From IMG/VR virus record IMGVR_UViG_3300027793_000055, positions 123,751-187,750 of that record: a stretch of DNA of 64,000 bases. One strand, given 5' to 3'. Both the position numbers and the translations under genes were made by a program. The notes under the pieces were generated by a model. It had not been told where the DNA came from and ran no database searches. It was given only the letters and a program-made list of their open reading frames with translations. This stretch comes from a virus. Every line of letters begins with the position of its first letter. Position 1 is the stretch's first letter. Shown here piece after piece: positions 16,834-23,813 of the stretch.

Positions 16834-17223
16834 TCAAGCGCGGACAACAGAGATAACACCATCGTCAAAGGTCACAGAAACCTTGTCACCCTTGACCAGA
16901 CCAAGCAGACCAACGGGCAGACGAACAAAAGCGCCAGTCTCGCCGACTTCCTGCACAGTGTATTCACGGGTTGCGCCAACAGTAGCAGGCTTACGGCCGC
17001 GAACGCCACTGTTAACAGTAGAGAAAAGTTCGCTACGCAGAGCAGCCAGAGTATTGCCATGCTCGGTACCGTCAAACAGTGCAATAGCACCGTCAAGGGT
17101 CTTTGCGGTGAAGCCGGTACCATTGTGCAGATCACGAACCTTGCTAGCGCCGCCAGTGACAACAGCGAGGGCAATATCCTTGGCAGAAACAATAGCCTTG
17201 CGAGCGGTGTTGACGTTGGTCAT
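16834..17223 (-). CDS. Early GC-rich hypothetical protein
   Basis: A 129-residue protein with an Ala-rich helical first half. The beta-like second half (REYTVQEVGETGAFVRLPVG...VKGDKVSVTFDDGVISV) hints at a small barrel or AbrB-like fold. Codons are clearly GC-richer than in the rest of the window. A near-consensus promoter 80 nt upstream and a strong terminator make it a probable abundant early product. The function is unknown. Confidence 0.75.
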   Translation of the reverse strand: MTNVNTARKAIVSAKDIALAVVTGGASKVRDLHNGTGFTAKTLDGAIALFDGTEHGNTLAALRSELFSTVNSGVRGRKPATVGATREYTVQEVGETGAFVRLPVGLLGLVKGDKVSVTFDDGVISVVRA

Positions 17224-17304
17224 AGTATATACCTCTTATCACGAACAAGACGGTTAGGTTAGGAAAGCAGCTAGCGGTTACCGTCACCCGCTCGCCACCA
17301 GCAC

Positions 17305-17333
17305 ATTATAGCACGGGCTGAAAAGGAAGTCAA
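17305..17333 (-). promoter_or_regulatory. Consensus-like sigma70 promoter
   Basis: TTGACT (17328-17333), 17 nt, TATAAT (17305-17310) with extended TGC. It is one of the strongest in the window and serves 16834-17223. Confidence 0.9.
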
Positions 17334-17390
17334 GCCCTCCGATGCTGCCGGCGTAAGTGCCTGAAAAGAGGGTTAATTTTTTTAGTGTAT

Positions 17391-17453
17391 GTGATCTGGG
17401 AGAGATCACCGGGAGATCACTATATCTGATCTGTAACAGTTAAGGAGAGATCA
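17391..17453. promoter_or_regulatory. TGATCT/AGATCA inverted repeats upstream of an early promoter
   Basis: Two inverted repeats, GTGATCT-5-AGATCAC (17391-17409) and TGATCT-15-AGATCA (17427-17453), lie 57 bp upstream of the -35. An extra AGATCAC lies between them. The same element recurs before four other early promoters. Confidence 0.75.
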
Positions 17454-17529
17454 CGTGATACCTCTAGCTATAGCTATCGATACTTTTTTTATATACTCTC
17501 GCTAACTGCTCTTGCAGGAATAGAATAAC

Positions 17530-17552
17530 AAAAAACCGGCCTATAGGCCGGT
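17530..17552 (-). terminator. Rho-independent terminator
   Basis: The stem ACCGGCC/GGCCGGT with loop TATA is followed by TTTTTTG on the minus strand. It ends the 18027-17585 operon. Confidence 0.85.
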
Positions 17553-17584
17553 TGGTATATACTTAATCTTCTGCAGTAGCTTGA

Positions 17585-17821
17585 TCAAAAAGCGGTGGAA
17601 AGCTCGCACACATCGACTTCCACAATAGCATCATGCTGCTTGACCATTGCAATATTGCCACACGGTGAAACGCGCATCACATGTCCACTGTGCTCTTTAC
17701 GATAGATCTCGACAGTCCGGCCCAGCTTGATACGTTCAAGGGTCTGCCAGATAACCGGCTTACCATCGAGATAGTGTGGGCGCGTTGTCATCATATAACC
17801 GGGCAGCTTAGGCTTATTCAT
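17585..17821 (-). CDS. Early hypothetical protein
   Basis: A 78-residue basic protein (MNKPKLPGYMMTTRPHYL...KLGRTVEIYRKEHSGHVMRV) with an AGGAG ribosome site. A tandem GTTAACGTTAACGTT lies just upstream. It is the second gene of an operon from the promoter at 18034-18062. No family was recognised. Confidence 0.7.
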   Translation of the reverse strand: MNKPKLPGYMMTTRPHYLDGKPVIWQTLERIKLGRTVEIYRKEHSGHVMRVSPCGNIAMVKQHDAIVEVDVCELSTAF

Positions 17822-17859
17822 GATATATCTCCTAGGAAAGAGTTAACGTTAACGTTATA

Positions 17860-18027
17860 TCAAAGGCCCAGCATGCTGGCCTGAACATGTCTTTTTTCAC
17901 TGTGACGGATGCCACGCCGTGTTGCAATCTTAACATGTCGACGCCAAAGAGAACCGGGCGAAACACATCGGCGGCAGATACATTCAGAAGCGGCACCATT
18001 GGCAAGGGAGCGGGTTTCTTTCGTCAT
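17860..18027 (-). CDS. Small basic Cys-containing protein, probably leaderless
   Basis: The ATG at 18027 is 6 nt after the -10 (CATAAT), so the message would begin at the start codon. The 55-residue product is Arg-rich with a CICRRC motif. The frame could extend upstream, but this would run through the promoter. It is moderately supported. Confidence 0.5.
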   Translation of the reverse strand: MTKETRSLANGAASECICRRCVSPGSLWRRHVKIATRRGIRHSEKRHVQASMLGL

Positions 18028-18033
18028 AGGCAC

Positions 18034-18062
18034 ATTATGCCACAAGCCCGCCGGAAAGTCAA
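18034..18062 (-). promoter_or_regulatory. Sigma70 promoter of a leaderless early operon
   Basis: TTGACT (18057-18062), 17 nt, CATAAT (18034-18039). The ATG follows after 6 nt. Confidence 0.8.
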
Positions 18063-18113
18063 GCGGGAATGTGTGCGGCTGTAACCGGTTGAAAAAAGGG
18101 CTTTTTCTTTCAT

Positions 18114-18153
18114 TATATCTGATCTGCGCAGTTAACTGACGAGATCAGATATA
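18114..18153. promoter_or_regulatory. 12-bp inverted repeat operator candidate
   Basis: TATATCTGATCT and AGATCAGATATA are separated by 16 nt that include AGTTAACT. The inner TGATCT is 57 bp upstream of the -35. Confidence 0.75.
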
Positions 18154-18157
18154 AAAG

Positions 18158-18325
18158 TTAATATGGCAGATCATCATCACAGTATGGTGAAAGTGGTAGG
18201 ATAAGTACGGTACCAGATGATACTTTTTCTTGACCTTGCTTTTTTCCATCGATATCATAGTGCACTTCTGAAAAGTGATGATCGGGGATATCATAATAAC
18301 CATCCTGAACGTAGAGATATTCCAT
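18158..18325 (-). CDS. Small early hypothetical protein
   Basis: The protein has 55 residues from the ATG at 18325, preceded by GTGAGGATT. It is Tyr/Asp-rich (MEYLYVQDGYYDIPDHHFSE). A GTG at 18340 is possible but gives a worse ribosome site. The function is unknown. Confidence 0.6.
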   Translation of the reverse strand: MEYLYVQDGYYDIPDHHFSEVHYDIDGKKQGQEKVSSGTVLILPLSPYCDDDLPY

Positions 18326-18362
18326 ATCTTTAATCCTCACCGGTTGAATAATCTATATAGAA

Positions 18363-18382
18363 AACAGGCACCCACGCCCGTT
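18363..18382 (-). terminator. Possible terminator
   Basis: The stem AACGGGC/GCCTGTT with a 6-nt loop is followed by TTTC on the minus strand. It lies after the 18406-18618 gene. Confidence 0.45.
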
Positions 18383-18405
18383 CACCTTCTTTTTTATTCT
18401 TCCGG

Positions 18406-18618
18406 TTAACTGTTATTCTTTTGCAACCAGCATTCCACCAGTTCCCGTAAAGATACTGTGGCCAGAACATGTTCTGGTTCTACTGTATCAATCCTACCAG
18501 AATCAAAAACTTCACCCTCACCTTCCCAAGTAAGAAAAGAAACCTGCACACCAGAAACTACATCCCAAGTCTCACCATCCGAAAGTGTAACAAAAGGGGT
18601 TGCGTCTGCCAGATTCAT
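18406..18618 (-). CDS. Small acidic early protein
   Basis: A 70-residue acidic, beta-rich protein (VTLSDGETWDVVSGVQVSFL...RELVECWLQKN). Its GGGAGG ribosome site lies inside a CCCTTAAGGG palindrome that could mask it. It is likely co-transcribed with 18668-19102. The function is unknown. Confidence 0.7.
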   Translation of the reverse strand: MNLADATPFVTLSDGETWDVVSGVQVSFLTWEGEGEVFDSGRIDTVEPEHVLATVSLRELVECWLQKNNS

Positions 18619-18667
18619 ATATCTACCTCCCTTAAGGGAAAAAGTGGCGATTCTATATAGAAAGAAA

Positions 18668-19102
18668 CTAGCTAGCCATATTCACCAGATGGGCAATAAC
18701 ACGAGGATCATTAAGATCATGCTTTTCCAGCATATCTTCGATCTTATTCTGAAGTGCATAGAAGCCCATATCGTTTTTCTTTTTGGCATATGCCATAAGA
18801 CCGGCAAGGTTAACGAGCAAACCATATTCCTGCAGGGAGTGAACACGATTAACTGTATCGTTAATCGTCTGGCACATATTCCTGCGAGCCATCTCTCTAT
18901 CTTTAATAACCTGATCATCACGTTGCCGCTGACGAATAGCCTTCTCAGTCTTAGCAACAGAAACAATATAGTTAACCTGATCAGTCAGCATATCAAGATC
19001 ACTGTCACTCAAACCAGCAACCTCCCCACGGCTCATGCTACCAATGGTAGTGATTGCATCCTGAAGCATTGCGAGGGTTTCAGCGGTGAGTGCGTTCGTC
19101 AT
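18668..19102 (-). CDS. Early helical protein, probably leaderless
   Basis: A 144-residue, mostly helical protein (LTDQVNYIVSVAKTEKAIRQ...). The ATG lies exactly 6 nt after TATAAT, so the transcript most likely starts at the A of ATG. Codon use is GC-rich like the rest of the early block. No known family. Confidence 0.75.
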   Translation of the reverse strand: MTNALTAETLAMLQDAITTIGSMSRGEVAGLSDSDLDMLTDQVNYIVSVAKTEKAIRQRQRDDQVIKDREMARRNMCQTINDTVNRVHSLQEYGLLVNLAGLMAYAKKKNDMGFYALQNKIEDMLEKHDLNDPRVIAHLVNMAS

Positions 19103-19108
19103 AGGGGC

Positions 19109-19136
19109 ATTATAGCAGAACCGGCAGGAAAGTCAA
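19109..19136 (-). promoter_or_regulatory. Consensus sigma70 promoter, leaderless output
   Basis: TTGACT (19131-19136), 16 nt, TATAAT (19109-19114) with TGC extension. Confidence 0.9.
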
Positions 19137-19194
19137 GCACAGACTGCCCGCGATGCTAAACCCGCGATATATGGGGGCTTTTCATTTATTATAC

Positions 19195-19224
19195 GTGATC
19201 TCTAATCGATCCCGGAGAGATCAC
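19195..19224. promoter_or_regulatory. 9-bp inverted repeat operator candidate
   Basis: GTGATCTCT and AGAGATCAC flank a 12-nt centre holding GATC. The TGATCT lies 59 bp upstream of the -35. Confidence 0.75.
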
Positions 19225-19237
19225 TATCCTTTTTTAT

Positions 19238-19475
19238 AAGGATCCTCTCCTATCCCAGCATGATTCCTGAACCGGCTTTTCTAGCCAATATTTATAAAAT
19301 GGCTTCCGGATGCGGAGCACCCTTTTTTATAGCCTTTTATTCGACTTTCTCCCTATCTCTGAATGATTTAAAAATACACTTTTCTAGCCAATATCTATAA
19401 AACGGCTTCCTACTGCGGAACACCTTTTTCTATACCGTTTTATACGGTTTCTCCCCTATCCCATGATGATTCTAG
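19238..19475. repeat. 103-bp tandem repeat, foldable, non-coding
   Basis: Two copies start at 19276 and 19379 (period 103) with the tail of a third before them. They share CTTTTCTAGCCAATAT, TATAAAA, GGCTTCC, TGCGGA and CTCCC blocks. Each copy can form a long hairpin whose outer stem changes on both sides (ATAAAA plus GGCT/AGCC in copy one, ATAAAACGG/CCGTTTTAT in copy two). It contains no reading frame. Confidence 0.75.
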
Positions 19476-19652
19476 TAATCTAGCTGCAGCATATATTCTA
19501 TATACAGGTTAAACCTATAGGGTACTAACAAGCTTGTATTTTAAAATATAAACTTTTTTATCTTTTTTTTATCTTTTTTCTCTTTTTCTATTCTTTTTCT
19601 AAAATGGTACACTATTTAATTTGTATTGATCTGTTTGTGGTATAGTGATTTA

Positions 19653-19713
19653 ATACCCACCCTCCACCACCACTTTTTAACTTTCCCACCAGCTACGGCT
19701 GGTGTTTTTTTTT
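19653..19713 (+). ncRNA. Candidate plus-strand small RNA
   Basis: An extended -10 TGGTATAGT ends at 19646 and a perfect rho-independent terminator (CACCAGC-TACG-GCTGGTG, then nine T) lies at 19687-19713. The roughly 60-nt transcript would hold a C-rich single-stranded stretch CCCACCCTCCACCACCAC that could pair with Shine-Dalgarno sites. There is no good -35, so the promoter is uncertain. Confidence 0.4.
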
Positions 19714-19801
19714 ACTAGATTATATCTACCGTGTAGCCGGCTATTTACGGAAACAAAAAGGGAGAAGTGGACACTTTTTTAAGTGACTGTTTTGGGCAGG
19801 T

Positions 19802-20023
19802 TTAATCTTCTATTACATTCCCTTTATATAGGGTTAACTGATGATTGGATACATATACAGTATTACCAGACAATAGATCTAGAAAGGTGTACCCTTCTTT
19901 TCTGGAATCTTTTTTTAGGGTTTCTTTATAGCTTCCTGAAAAGAATAGTAAAAGTCTATCCTTTTTAGCGCCTGAGAAGATATGACCTTCTATAGAAACA
20001 TGTTCATCTAGTAGGATTAACAT
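19802..20023 (-). CDS. Small protein of the M-x-ILL / DLLSG family
   Basis: A 73-residue protein (MLILLDEHVSIEG...FLDLLSGNTVYV). It shares an N-terminal hydrophobic strand, a central charged loop and a DLLSG/LLDG turn with the genes at 20377, 20127 and 22496, and seems to be a second family of tiny paralogues. The function is unknown. Confidence 0.65.
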   Translation of the reverse strand: MLILLDEHVSIEGHIFSGAKKDRLLLFFSGSYKETLKKDSRKEGYTFLDLLSGNTVYVSNHQLTLYKGNVIED

Positions 20024-20126
20024 ATTATATTCTTCTTGTCTCGGCAGGATTATAGGATGGTGCTATAGTTAACCTGTCCTTCAATAAAGGCTAGTTTTAT
20101 ATCTTTGTGTCCTTATCTCAGGGATA

Positions 20127-20351
20127 CTATTGAAGGATGATACCACTTAGTGTTACCAGTTTAACTTGCCATGCATATAGGAAATATGATCTATCTGTTA
20201 AACTATTGATTATCCGATATACTGCAACTGTTTTTTGTATATTGTTTTCAATATCTTCTTTGTCATTCTCTTTTATAAAAAAGATTGCTCTTTCTTGTGT
20301 TTTTAATGATAACTCACCTATTGAGACTGGTCCTTCAAGTAGAATAAACAT
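20127..20351 (-). CDS. Small protein of the M-x-ILL / DLLSG family
   Basis: The protein has 74 residues from the ATG at 20351 (MFILLEGPVSIGELSLKTQE). The longer frame to 20402 has no ribosome site. The 3' end lies in an inverted repeat CCTTCAATA/TATTGAAGG (20078-20136). Confidence 0.65.
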   Translation of the reverse strand: MFILLEGPVSIGELSLKTQERAIFFIKENDKEDIENNIQKTVAVYRIINSLTDRSYFLYAWQVKLVTLSGIILQ

Positions 20352-20376
20352 ATTTAATTCTTGTGTTCTCGGGAAC

Positions 20377-20598
20377 TTAAAATAGGGTACCTTTGGTAGC
20401 AAGAGATTCTAACACTATTACACCTAGATTAATCTCTTTTCCAGAAAGTATATCTGTAAACTTGGTGCTATTAATCTTGTTTTTTGGATTTGTTATATAG
20501 TGATAGGATGCTGGATTATAAAGTATAACTCTTTCACCTTCTCTGCCATAAAGAATACCAGTTACACTTATATACATATCATTAACCAATAGATACAT
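20377..20598 (-). CDS. Small protein of the M-x-ILL / DLLSG family
   Basis: A 73-residue protein with MYLLVNDMYISVTG, a FTDILSGKEINLG turn and a short C-terminal helix, clearly related to the 19802 protein. The function is unknown. Confidence 0.65.
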   Translation of the reverse strand: MYLLVNDMYISVTGILYGREGERVILYNPASYHYITNPKNKINSTKFTDILSGKEINLGVIVLESLATKGTLF

Positions 20599-20613
20599 AT
20601 TTAACCTTGTTTT

Positions 20614-20880
20614 CTAGTCTAATATGGTACCATATTTGATTAGTTTTTCTAAACCATCTGTATATAGACCATAAGTCTTATCTATCAGTAGATCTGTTAC
20701 TATATAGTAGTGATCTAGATTTGGATACTGTTCTAGATACTTGTATTTTTCATCCCTCAGATAAAATATTCTTCTTTGAAGTTTATAATCATCATCACTA
20801 AAAAGGTGTTGTATGCTAGCATAATCTGAATATGGCATATCTAGTAATTCAAGATTGTTTATTTCAATTATTATAAACAT
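20614..20880 (-). CDS. Small protein, probably same family
   Basis: The protein has 88 residues from the ATG at 20880 (MFIIIEINNLELLDM...). It is longer than its neighbours, Tyr/Asp-rich, and ends GLEKLIKYGTILD like the 20127 protein's tail. The frame could open at 20937 without a ribosome site. Confidence 0.6.
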   Translation of the reverse strand: MFIIIEINNLELLDMPYSDYASIQHLFSDDDYKLQRRIFYLRDEKYKYLEQYPNLDHYYIVTDLLIDKTYGLYTDGLEKLIKYGTILD

Positions 20881-20896
20881 CCTTTTCTTATCTCGC

Positions 20897-21079
20897 TTAC
20901 CACTCACCCTTAACAAAGATTCCAAAACCACCAACATTTTCAGTTTCTTCAGTCAGAAGTTGCAAAGTATAAGCTGGACACATAGAAGAAAAATCAATAC
21001 CAACAAAGTTTTCACTGATAATCTCTTTTTGCATCTCGATGATAGCCATATTCTGTTCTTCACGCGACTTTGCAATCAT
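20897..21079 (-). CDS. Small hypothetical protein
   Basis: A 60-residue protein (MIAKSREEQNMAIIEMQKEI...ENVGGFGIFVKGEW) with an AGAGG ribosome site. It follows a terminator, so it may belong to a different transcript from the genes upstream. No family. Confidence 0.65.
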   Translation of the reverse strand: MIAKSREEQNMAIIEMQKEIISENFVGIDFSSMCPAYTLQLLTEETENVGGFGIFVKGEW

Positions 21080-21109
21080 ATTTTATAACCTCTTGTTTGT
21101 TGTGTGTTT

Positions 21110-21138
21110 AAAATATAAGAAGCCCCATTAGATGGGGC
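21110..21138 (-). terminator. Hairpin terminator
   Basis: The stem GCCCCAT/ATGGGGC is followed by TTCTTATATTTT on the minus strand. It lies after the 21151-21354 gene. Confidence 0.75.
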
Positions 21139-21150
21139 ACTCTTTATATA

Positions 21151-21354
21151 TCAAAGAACTGGAATATTTCTATTGAGATGGGTATAAATAGCACAATATG
21201 TATCAAGGTATGCATTCCAGTTTTGTGCATCCTGCACAAGCTGTGCATTTGTGCTATTTTCATCTTCTTGAAGATTTAAGAAAGTTTGACGCATATGCAG
21301 ACAATCAAAACTATTAATCATAGAAATAACACCATTGATAACTTGCTTATCCAT
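21151..21354 (-). CDS. Small hypothetical protein
   Basis: A 67-residue helical protein (MDKQVINGVISMINSFDCLH...AQNWNAYLDTYCAIY). It is followed by a terminator. The function is unknown. Confidence 0.65.
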   Translation of the reverse strand: MDKQVINGVISMINSFDCLHMRQTFLNLQEDENSTNAQLVQDAQNWNAYLDTYCAIYTHLNRNIPVL

Positions 21355-21375
21355 ATTATCTCCTATTTCTCTTAA

Positions 21376-21666
21376 TCAGAGGAAAAAGTTTGTATCTACC
21401 TTAGACCAGTTTCCATTCCAAGGAACACCATTAAGATGAAGAATGTGCTTCTTATGATATACTCTAACTCCAGGAAGTCCATTTAGTCTTTCTTTTGTAG
21501 TGCTCGTATTCCAGCCACCAGTCTGAATATAAACACCATCATCTCTTACTTCAATAATCGGTGTATCCCAAAGATAGAGCCTATCACCAATAACTTTTGT
21601 ATTTTTTGAGCTATAGTTTTTGCCAATAAAAAGACATTCAATCGAACGCTTGGTTACGAGTCTCAC
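21376..21666 (-). CDS. Conserved phage protein (GGWNTSTTKERLN motif)
   Basis: A 96-residue protein with a RLYLWDTPIIEVRDDG strand pair and GGWNTSTTKERLNGL, a motif found in small proteins of many T4-like and other phages. It has no known activity. It precedes the tRNA-Lys gene in coordinates. Confidence 0.75.
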   Translation of the reverse strand: MRLVTKRSIECLFIGKNYSSKNTKVIGDRLYLWDTPIIEVRDDGVYIQTGGWNTSTTKERLNGLPGVRVYHKKHILHLNGVPWNGNWSKVDTNFFL

Positions 21667-21691
21667 ATATATCCTTTTTTAACTTTTGTTT

Positions 21692-21767
21692 TGGTGGATT
21701 GAGTGGGGATCGAACCCACGGCCAATAGATTAAAAGTCTACTGCTCTACCATCTGAGCTATCAATCC
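21692..21767 (-). tRNA. tRNA-Lys, anticodon TTT
   Basis: A complete cloverleaf: acceptor GGATTGA/TCAATCC, loop CTTTTAA with anticodon TTT, T arm GTGGG-TTCGATC-CCCAC and encoded CCA. It is immediately preceded (5') by the leader hairpin at 21772-21792. Confidence 0.95.
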
Positions 21768-21771
21768 AAAT

Positions 21772-21792
21772 ATCCGTTTTTACAGAACGGAT
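21772..21792 (-). other. tRNA leader hairpin (copy 1)
   Basis: ATCCGTT and AACGGAT form a 7-bp stem 4 nt before the tRNA-Lys 5' end. The same sequence stands before tRNA-Ile at 37.2 kb. Confidence 0.75.
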
Positions 21793-21806
21793 AAACTGTT
21801 TTTTTG

Positions 21807-21879
21807 CTGCCTAGCTTGGGTTCGAACCAAGGACATTTTGATTAACAGTCAAACGCTCTACCGACTGAGCTACTAGGCA
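21807..21879 (-). tRNA. tRNA-Asn, anticodon GTT
   Basis: Acceptor TGCCTAG/CTAGGCA, anticodon stem TTTGA/TCAAA with loop CTGTTAA (anticodon GTT) and T arm CTTGG-TTCGAAC-CCAAG. CCA is not encoded. Confidence 0.95.
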
Positions 21880-21947
21880 ATAACCAGAATGACTTTATCA
21901 TACTGGCTATATTCTGTTAACTATTTCTATTTTGTTTTTTTATATAT

Positions 21948-22304
21948 TCACGCTGAATCTGCGAGTGCAGCATTGATCTCGTCTACAGTCATTGTACGAA
22001 CCTCACCCACATCATTCATAGGTTCTGCAACAGCGTCAGCTTCATTGGTATCAACAATAGGCTGAACAGTCAAAGACATAGCAGCCATAAAACTATCGCG
22101 ATCATAAAGGGCAGACGGCCGGCCGCGACCACCAGAAACCTGCTTTCCAACAGGAGTAAGATTAGCTGCTGCCAGCTTCTTCATAAGTGTAGCCTTAGAC
22201 ACGCCGGAAAGTTCAAGCATATCATTAATAGTAAGAGTCTCACCAGAAAAGTCAGGGTTATTGAAAATACGAGAAACACTAGAAACAACAGCGGTCTGTA
22301 CCAT
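21948..22304 (-). CDS. Putative helix-turn-helix early regulator
   Basis: A 118-residue protein with LTINDMLELSGVSKATLMKK (about residues 25-44), a clear helix-turn-helix, followed by a GGRGRPSALYDRDSF basic wing. The C-terminal half is acidic and disordered. It has a strong promoter with an upstream TGATCT/AGATCA element and GC-rich codons, so it is likely an early DNA-binding protein. It is a candidate for recognising that element. Confidence 0.7.
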   Translation of the reverse strand: MVQTAVVSSVSRIFNNPDFSGETLTINDMLELSGVSKATLMKKLAAANLTPVGKQVSGGRGRPSALYDRDSFMAAMSLTVQPIVDTNEADAVAEPMNDVGEVRTMTVDEINAALADSA

Positions 22305-22372
22305 AACTACTCCACTTTATAATACAAAGCATAACGGGCTTTGTTCCGTTTGGCCACCGTGGCCACCAGCAC

Positions 22373-22401
22373 ATTCTAACACGGATCGGGCAAAGCGTCA
22401 A
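22373..22401 (-). promoter_or_regulatory. Sigma70 promoter with GATC in the spacer
   Basis: TTGACG (22396-22401), 17 nt, TAGAAT (22373-22378). It is nearly identical to the promoter at 26906-26934 over about 50 bp. Confidence 0.85.
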
Positions 22402-22460
22402 GCACCATCACCGAGCGGGCCTAAGTGCCTGATCTTGCTCGTGTTTTTATTTGTTTACAG

Positions 22461-22487
22461 TGATCTGCTTATCTGCTGGAGAGATCA
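22461..22487. promoter_or_regulatory. TGATCT...AGATCA inverted repeat
   Basis: TGATCT (22461-22466) and AGATCA (22482-22487), 59 bp upstream of the -35 for the helix-turn-helix gene. Confidence 0.7.
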
Positions 22488-22495
22488 GCCTACAC

Positions 22496-22711
22496 TTAAT
22501 ACACTTCTGAGTTGTTTATTAGATATTCTAAAGCACTACCACCAAATACTATTTCTTCACCATCCAATAGGTTTGTCAATATGATACTTTTATTGGTTTT
22601 ACCTTCGATGACATTTTCATATACTTTTATTGGAATCTTATATATCTCTCTTTTATCTGTGGAAGGATTCTCAAATAATATAAATTTAAAAACATCTTTT
22701 TTTGTTATCAT
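22496..22711 (-). CDS. Small protein, DLLSG/LLDG family
   Basis: A 71-residue protein (MITKKDVFKFILFENPSTDK...LTNLLDGEEIVFG). It shares the LLDG turn and length with the genes at 19.8-20.9 kb. It overlaps the next gene upstream by 4 nt. Confidence 0.65.
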   Translation of the reverse strand: MITKKDVFKFILFENPSTDKREIYKIPIKVYENVIEGKTNKSIILTNLLDGEEIVFGGSALEYLINNSEVY

Positions 22712-22965
22712 TCTAGTTTGGCTCCTTCTTTTAGGATTCTACGAATACCTTGAGTTCGCAAGAAAGTAGTAAAATTTTCATACACATCAAAAACGTGGAA
22801 AGTACGTTGCGTTTTACGAGGATTAATAACTTCCTCTTCATAATCACGAAATGTTTCATCTAAAATAAAATAAAGGTTTCTTACAATGTATTCTTCTCCT
22901 GTTTCAAAGTTCTCGTATCGAGTATCGATAAGATAGTAGCTGCCTTTGGTTAGATCTAGAATCAT
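22708..22965 (-). CDS. Small hypothetical protein
   Basis: The protein has 85 residues from the ATG at 22965 (MILDLTKGSYYLIDTRYENF), which starts shortly after the stop of the upstream gene. A longer frame to 22998 would overlap that gene. It is Tyr/Glu/Arg-rich. The function is unknown. Confidence 0.65.
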   Translation of the reverse strand: MILDLTKGSYYLIDTRYENFETGEEYIVRNLYFILDETFRDYEEEVINPRKTQRTFHVFDVYENFTTFLRTQGIRRILKEGAKLE

Positions 22966-22969
22966 TAGC

Positions 22970-23224
22970 TTACTCGTGGTTATCGATTCTCTTACCAAAA
23001 CTGACTAGCTGTTTTATTTCTAATGCTGTTAAATACTTTAAAGTATCGAGCATTAAATCTTCAATCTCATACTCATTGTTTTCTATAAATGAAATACCAA
23101 AATCTTCTAAGTCTTCAAAATATGAAATTGGTATCTTGATAACGTGTCTGATATCATTAATATCATCATACATATACACTCTAAATCTAACCTCAACAAT
23201 TGTTTTATCATTTGCATCAGACAT
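22970..23224 (-). CDS. Small hypothetical protein
   Basis: The protein has 84 residues from MSDANDKTIVEVRFRVYMYD (ATG at 23224, AGGATT upstream). It is acidic with strand-rich segments. The function is unknown. Confidence 0.65.
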   Translation of the reverse strand: MSDANDKTIVEVRFRVYMYDDINDIRHVIKIPISYFEDLEDFGISFIENNEYEIEDLMLDTLKYLTALEIKQLVSFGKRIDNHE

Positions 23225-23232
23225 ATTAGCTT

Positions 23233-23487
23233 TTAATCCTCGATGCCAGAAACAATATATAAAAAACTGGATACTACTGTTGTAGTATGACCATTTTGCC
23301 AGTATATTCTGGCATACCATTCTTGTTCAAAAGTAAAAACTTCTACAATAAGTCCTAATAGATTAGGATCAGACAGATATATATCAGCTCTAACTAAATC
23401 ACCAACAAAAATAGGTTGAGTTTTCCTAGAAAAATGGTTTCCTCTATGTACCTTTTTTAGAAGATTATCCTTTTTTGTTTTTGGCAT
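23233..23487 (-). CDS. Small SH3-like family protein
   Basis: An 84-residue protein with a basic leader and the family core IFVGDLVRADI...LLGLIVEVF...ARIYWQNGHTTTV. It ends with a strand-like tail. The start overlaps the next gene's stop by 23 nt. Confidence 0.7.
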   Translation of the reverse strand: MPKTKKDNLLKKVHRGNHFSRKTQPIFVGDLVRADIYLSDPNLLGLIVEVFTFEQEWYARIYWQNGHTTTVVSSFLYIVSGIED

Positions 23488-23764
23488 TTTTACTTATTAC
23501 AACAATATCTGCTATGCGCCTTATTCTGGCTTTATGTAGTGTCTCTTCTCTATCTAGATTCTGCCAATAAACTCGCACAAAAGAAAGATTATTTTCATTT
23601 AAATCACAATCTTCTATATCCCACGTTGGATACCATTCAGTTTGAGATATTTCTTCTAATACTACACCTATTCCTCTTTCTAAAGGATCTCGACCAACAT
23701 ATTCAACTAAATCACCTTTTTGAAAGGAGTTTCTTTTATGTCTTGTGTGCGTTTTTGGCATCAT
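23465..23764 (-). CDS. Small SH3-like family protein, long variant
   Basis: The protein has 99 residues from MMPKTHTRHKRNSFQKGDLV. Core blocks are KGDLVEYVG, RGIGVVLEE and VRVYWQNLDREETL. A 30-residue insertion separates the two strand pairs. A terminator lies upstream of the gene. Confidence 0.7.
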   Translation of the reverse strand: MMPKTHTRHKRNSFQKGDLVEYVGRDPLERGIGVVLEEISQTEWYPTWDIEDCDLNENNLSFVRVYWQNLDREETLHKARIRRIADIVVISKNAKNKKG

Positions 23765-23775
23765 GTATAAATACA

Positions 23776-23804
23776 AAGAAGGGTGGCGTAAAACCACCCT
23801 TCTT
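23776..23804 (-). terminator. Rho-independent terminator
   Basis: The 11-bp stem AAGAAGGGTGG/CCACCCTTCTT with a 7-nt loop is followed by TGTATTTAT. It ends the VWA/metallopeptidase transcript. Confidence 0.85.
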
Positions 23805-23813
23805 TATAATAAA

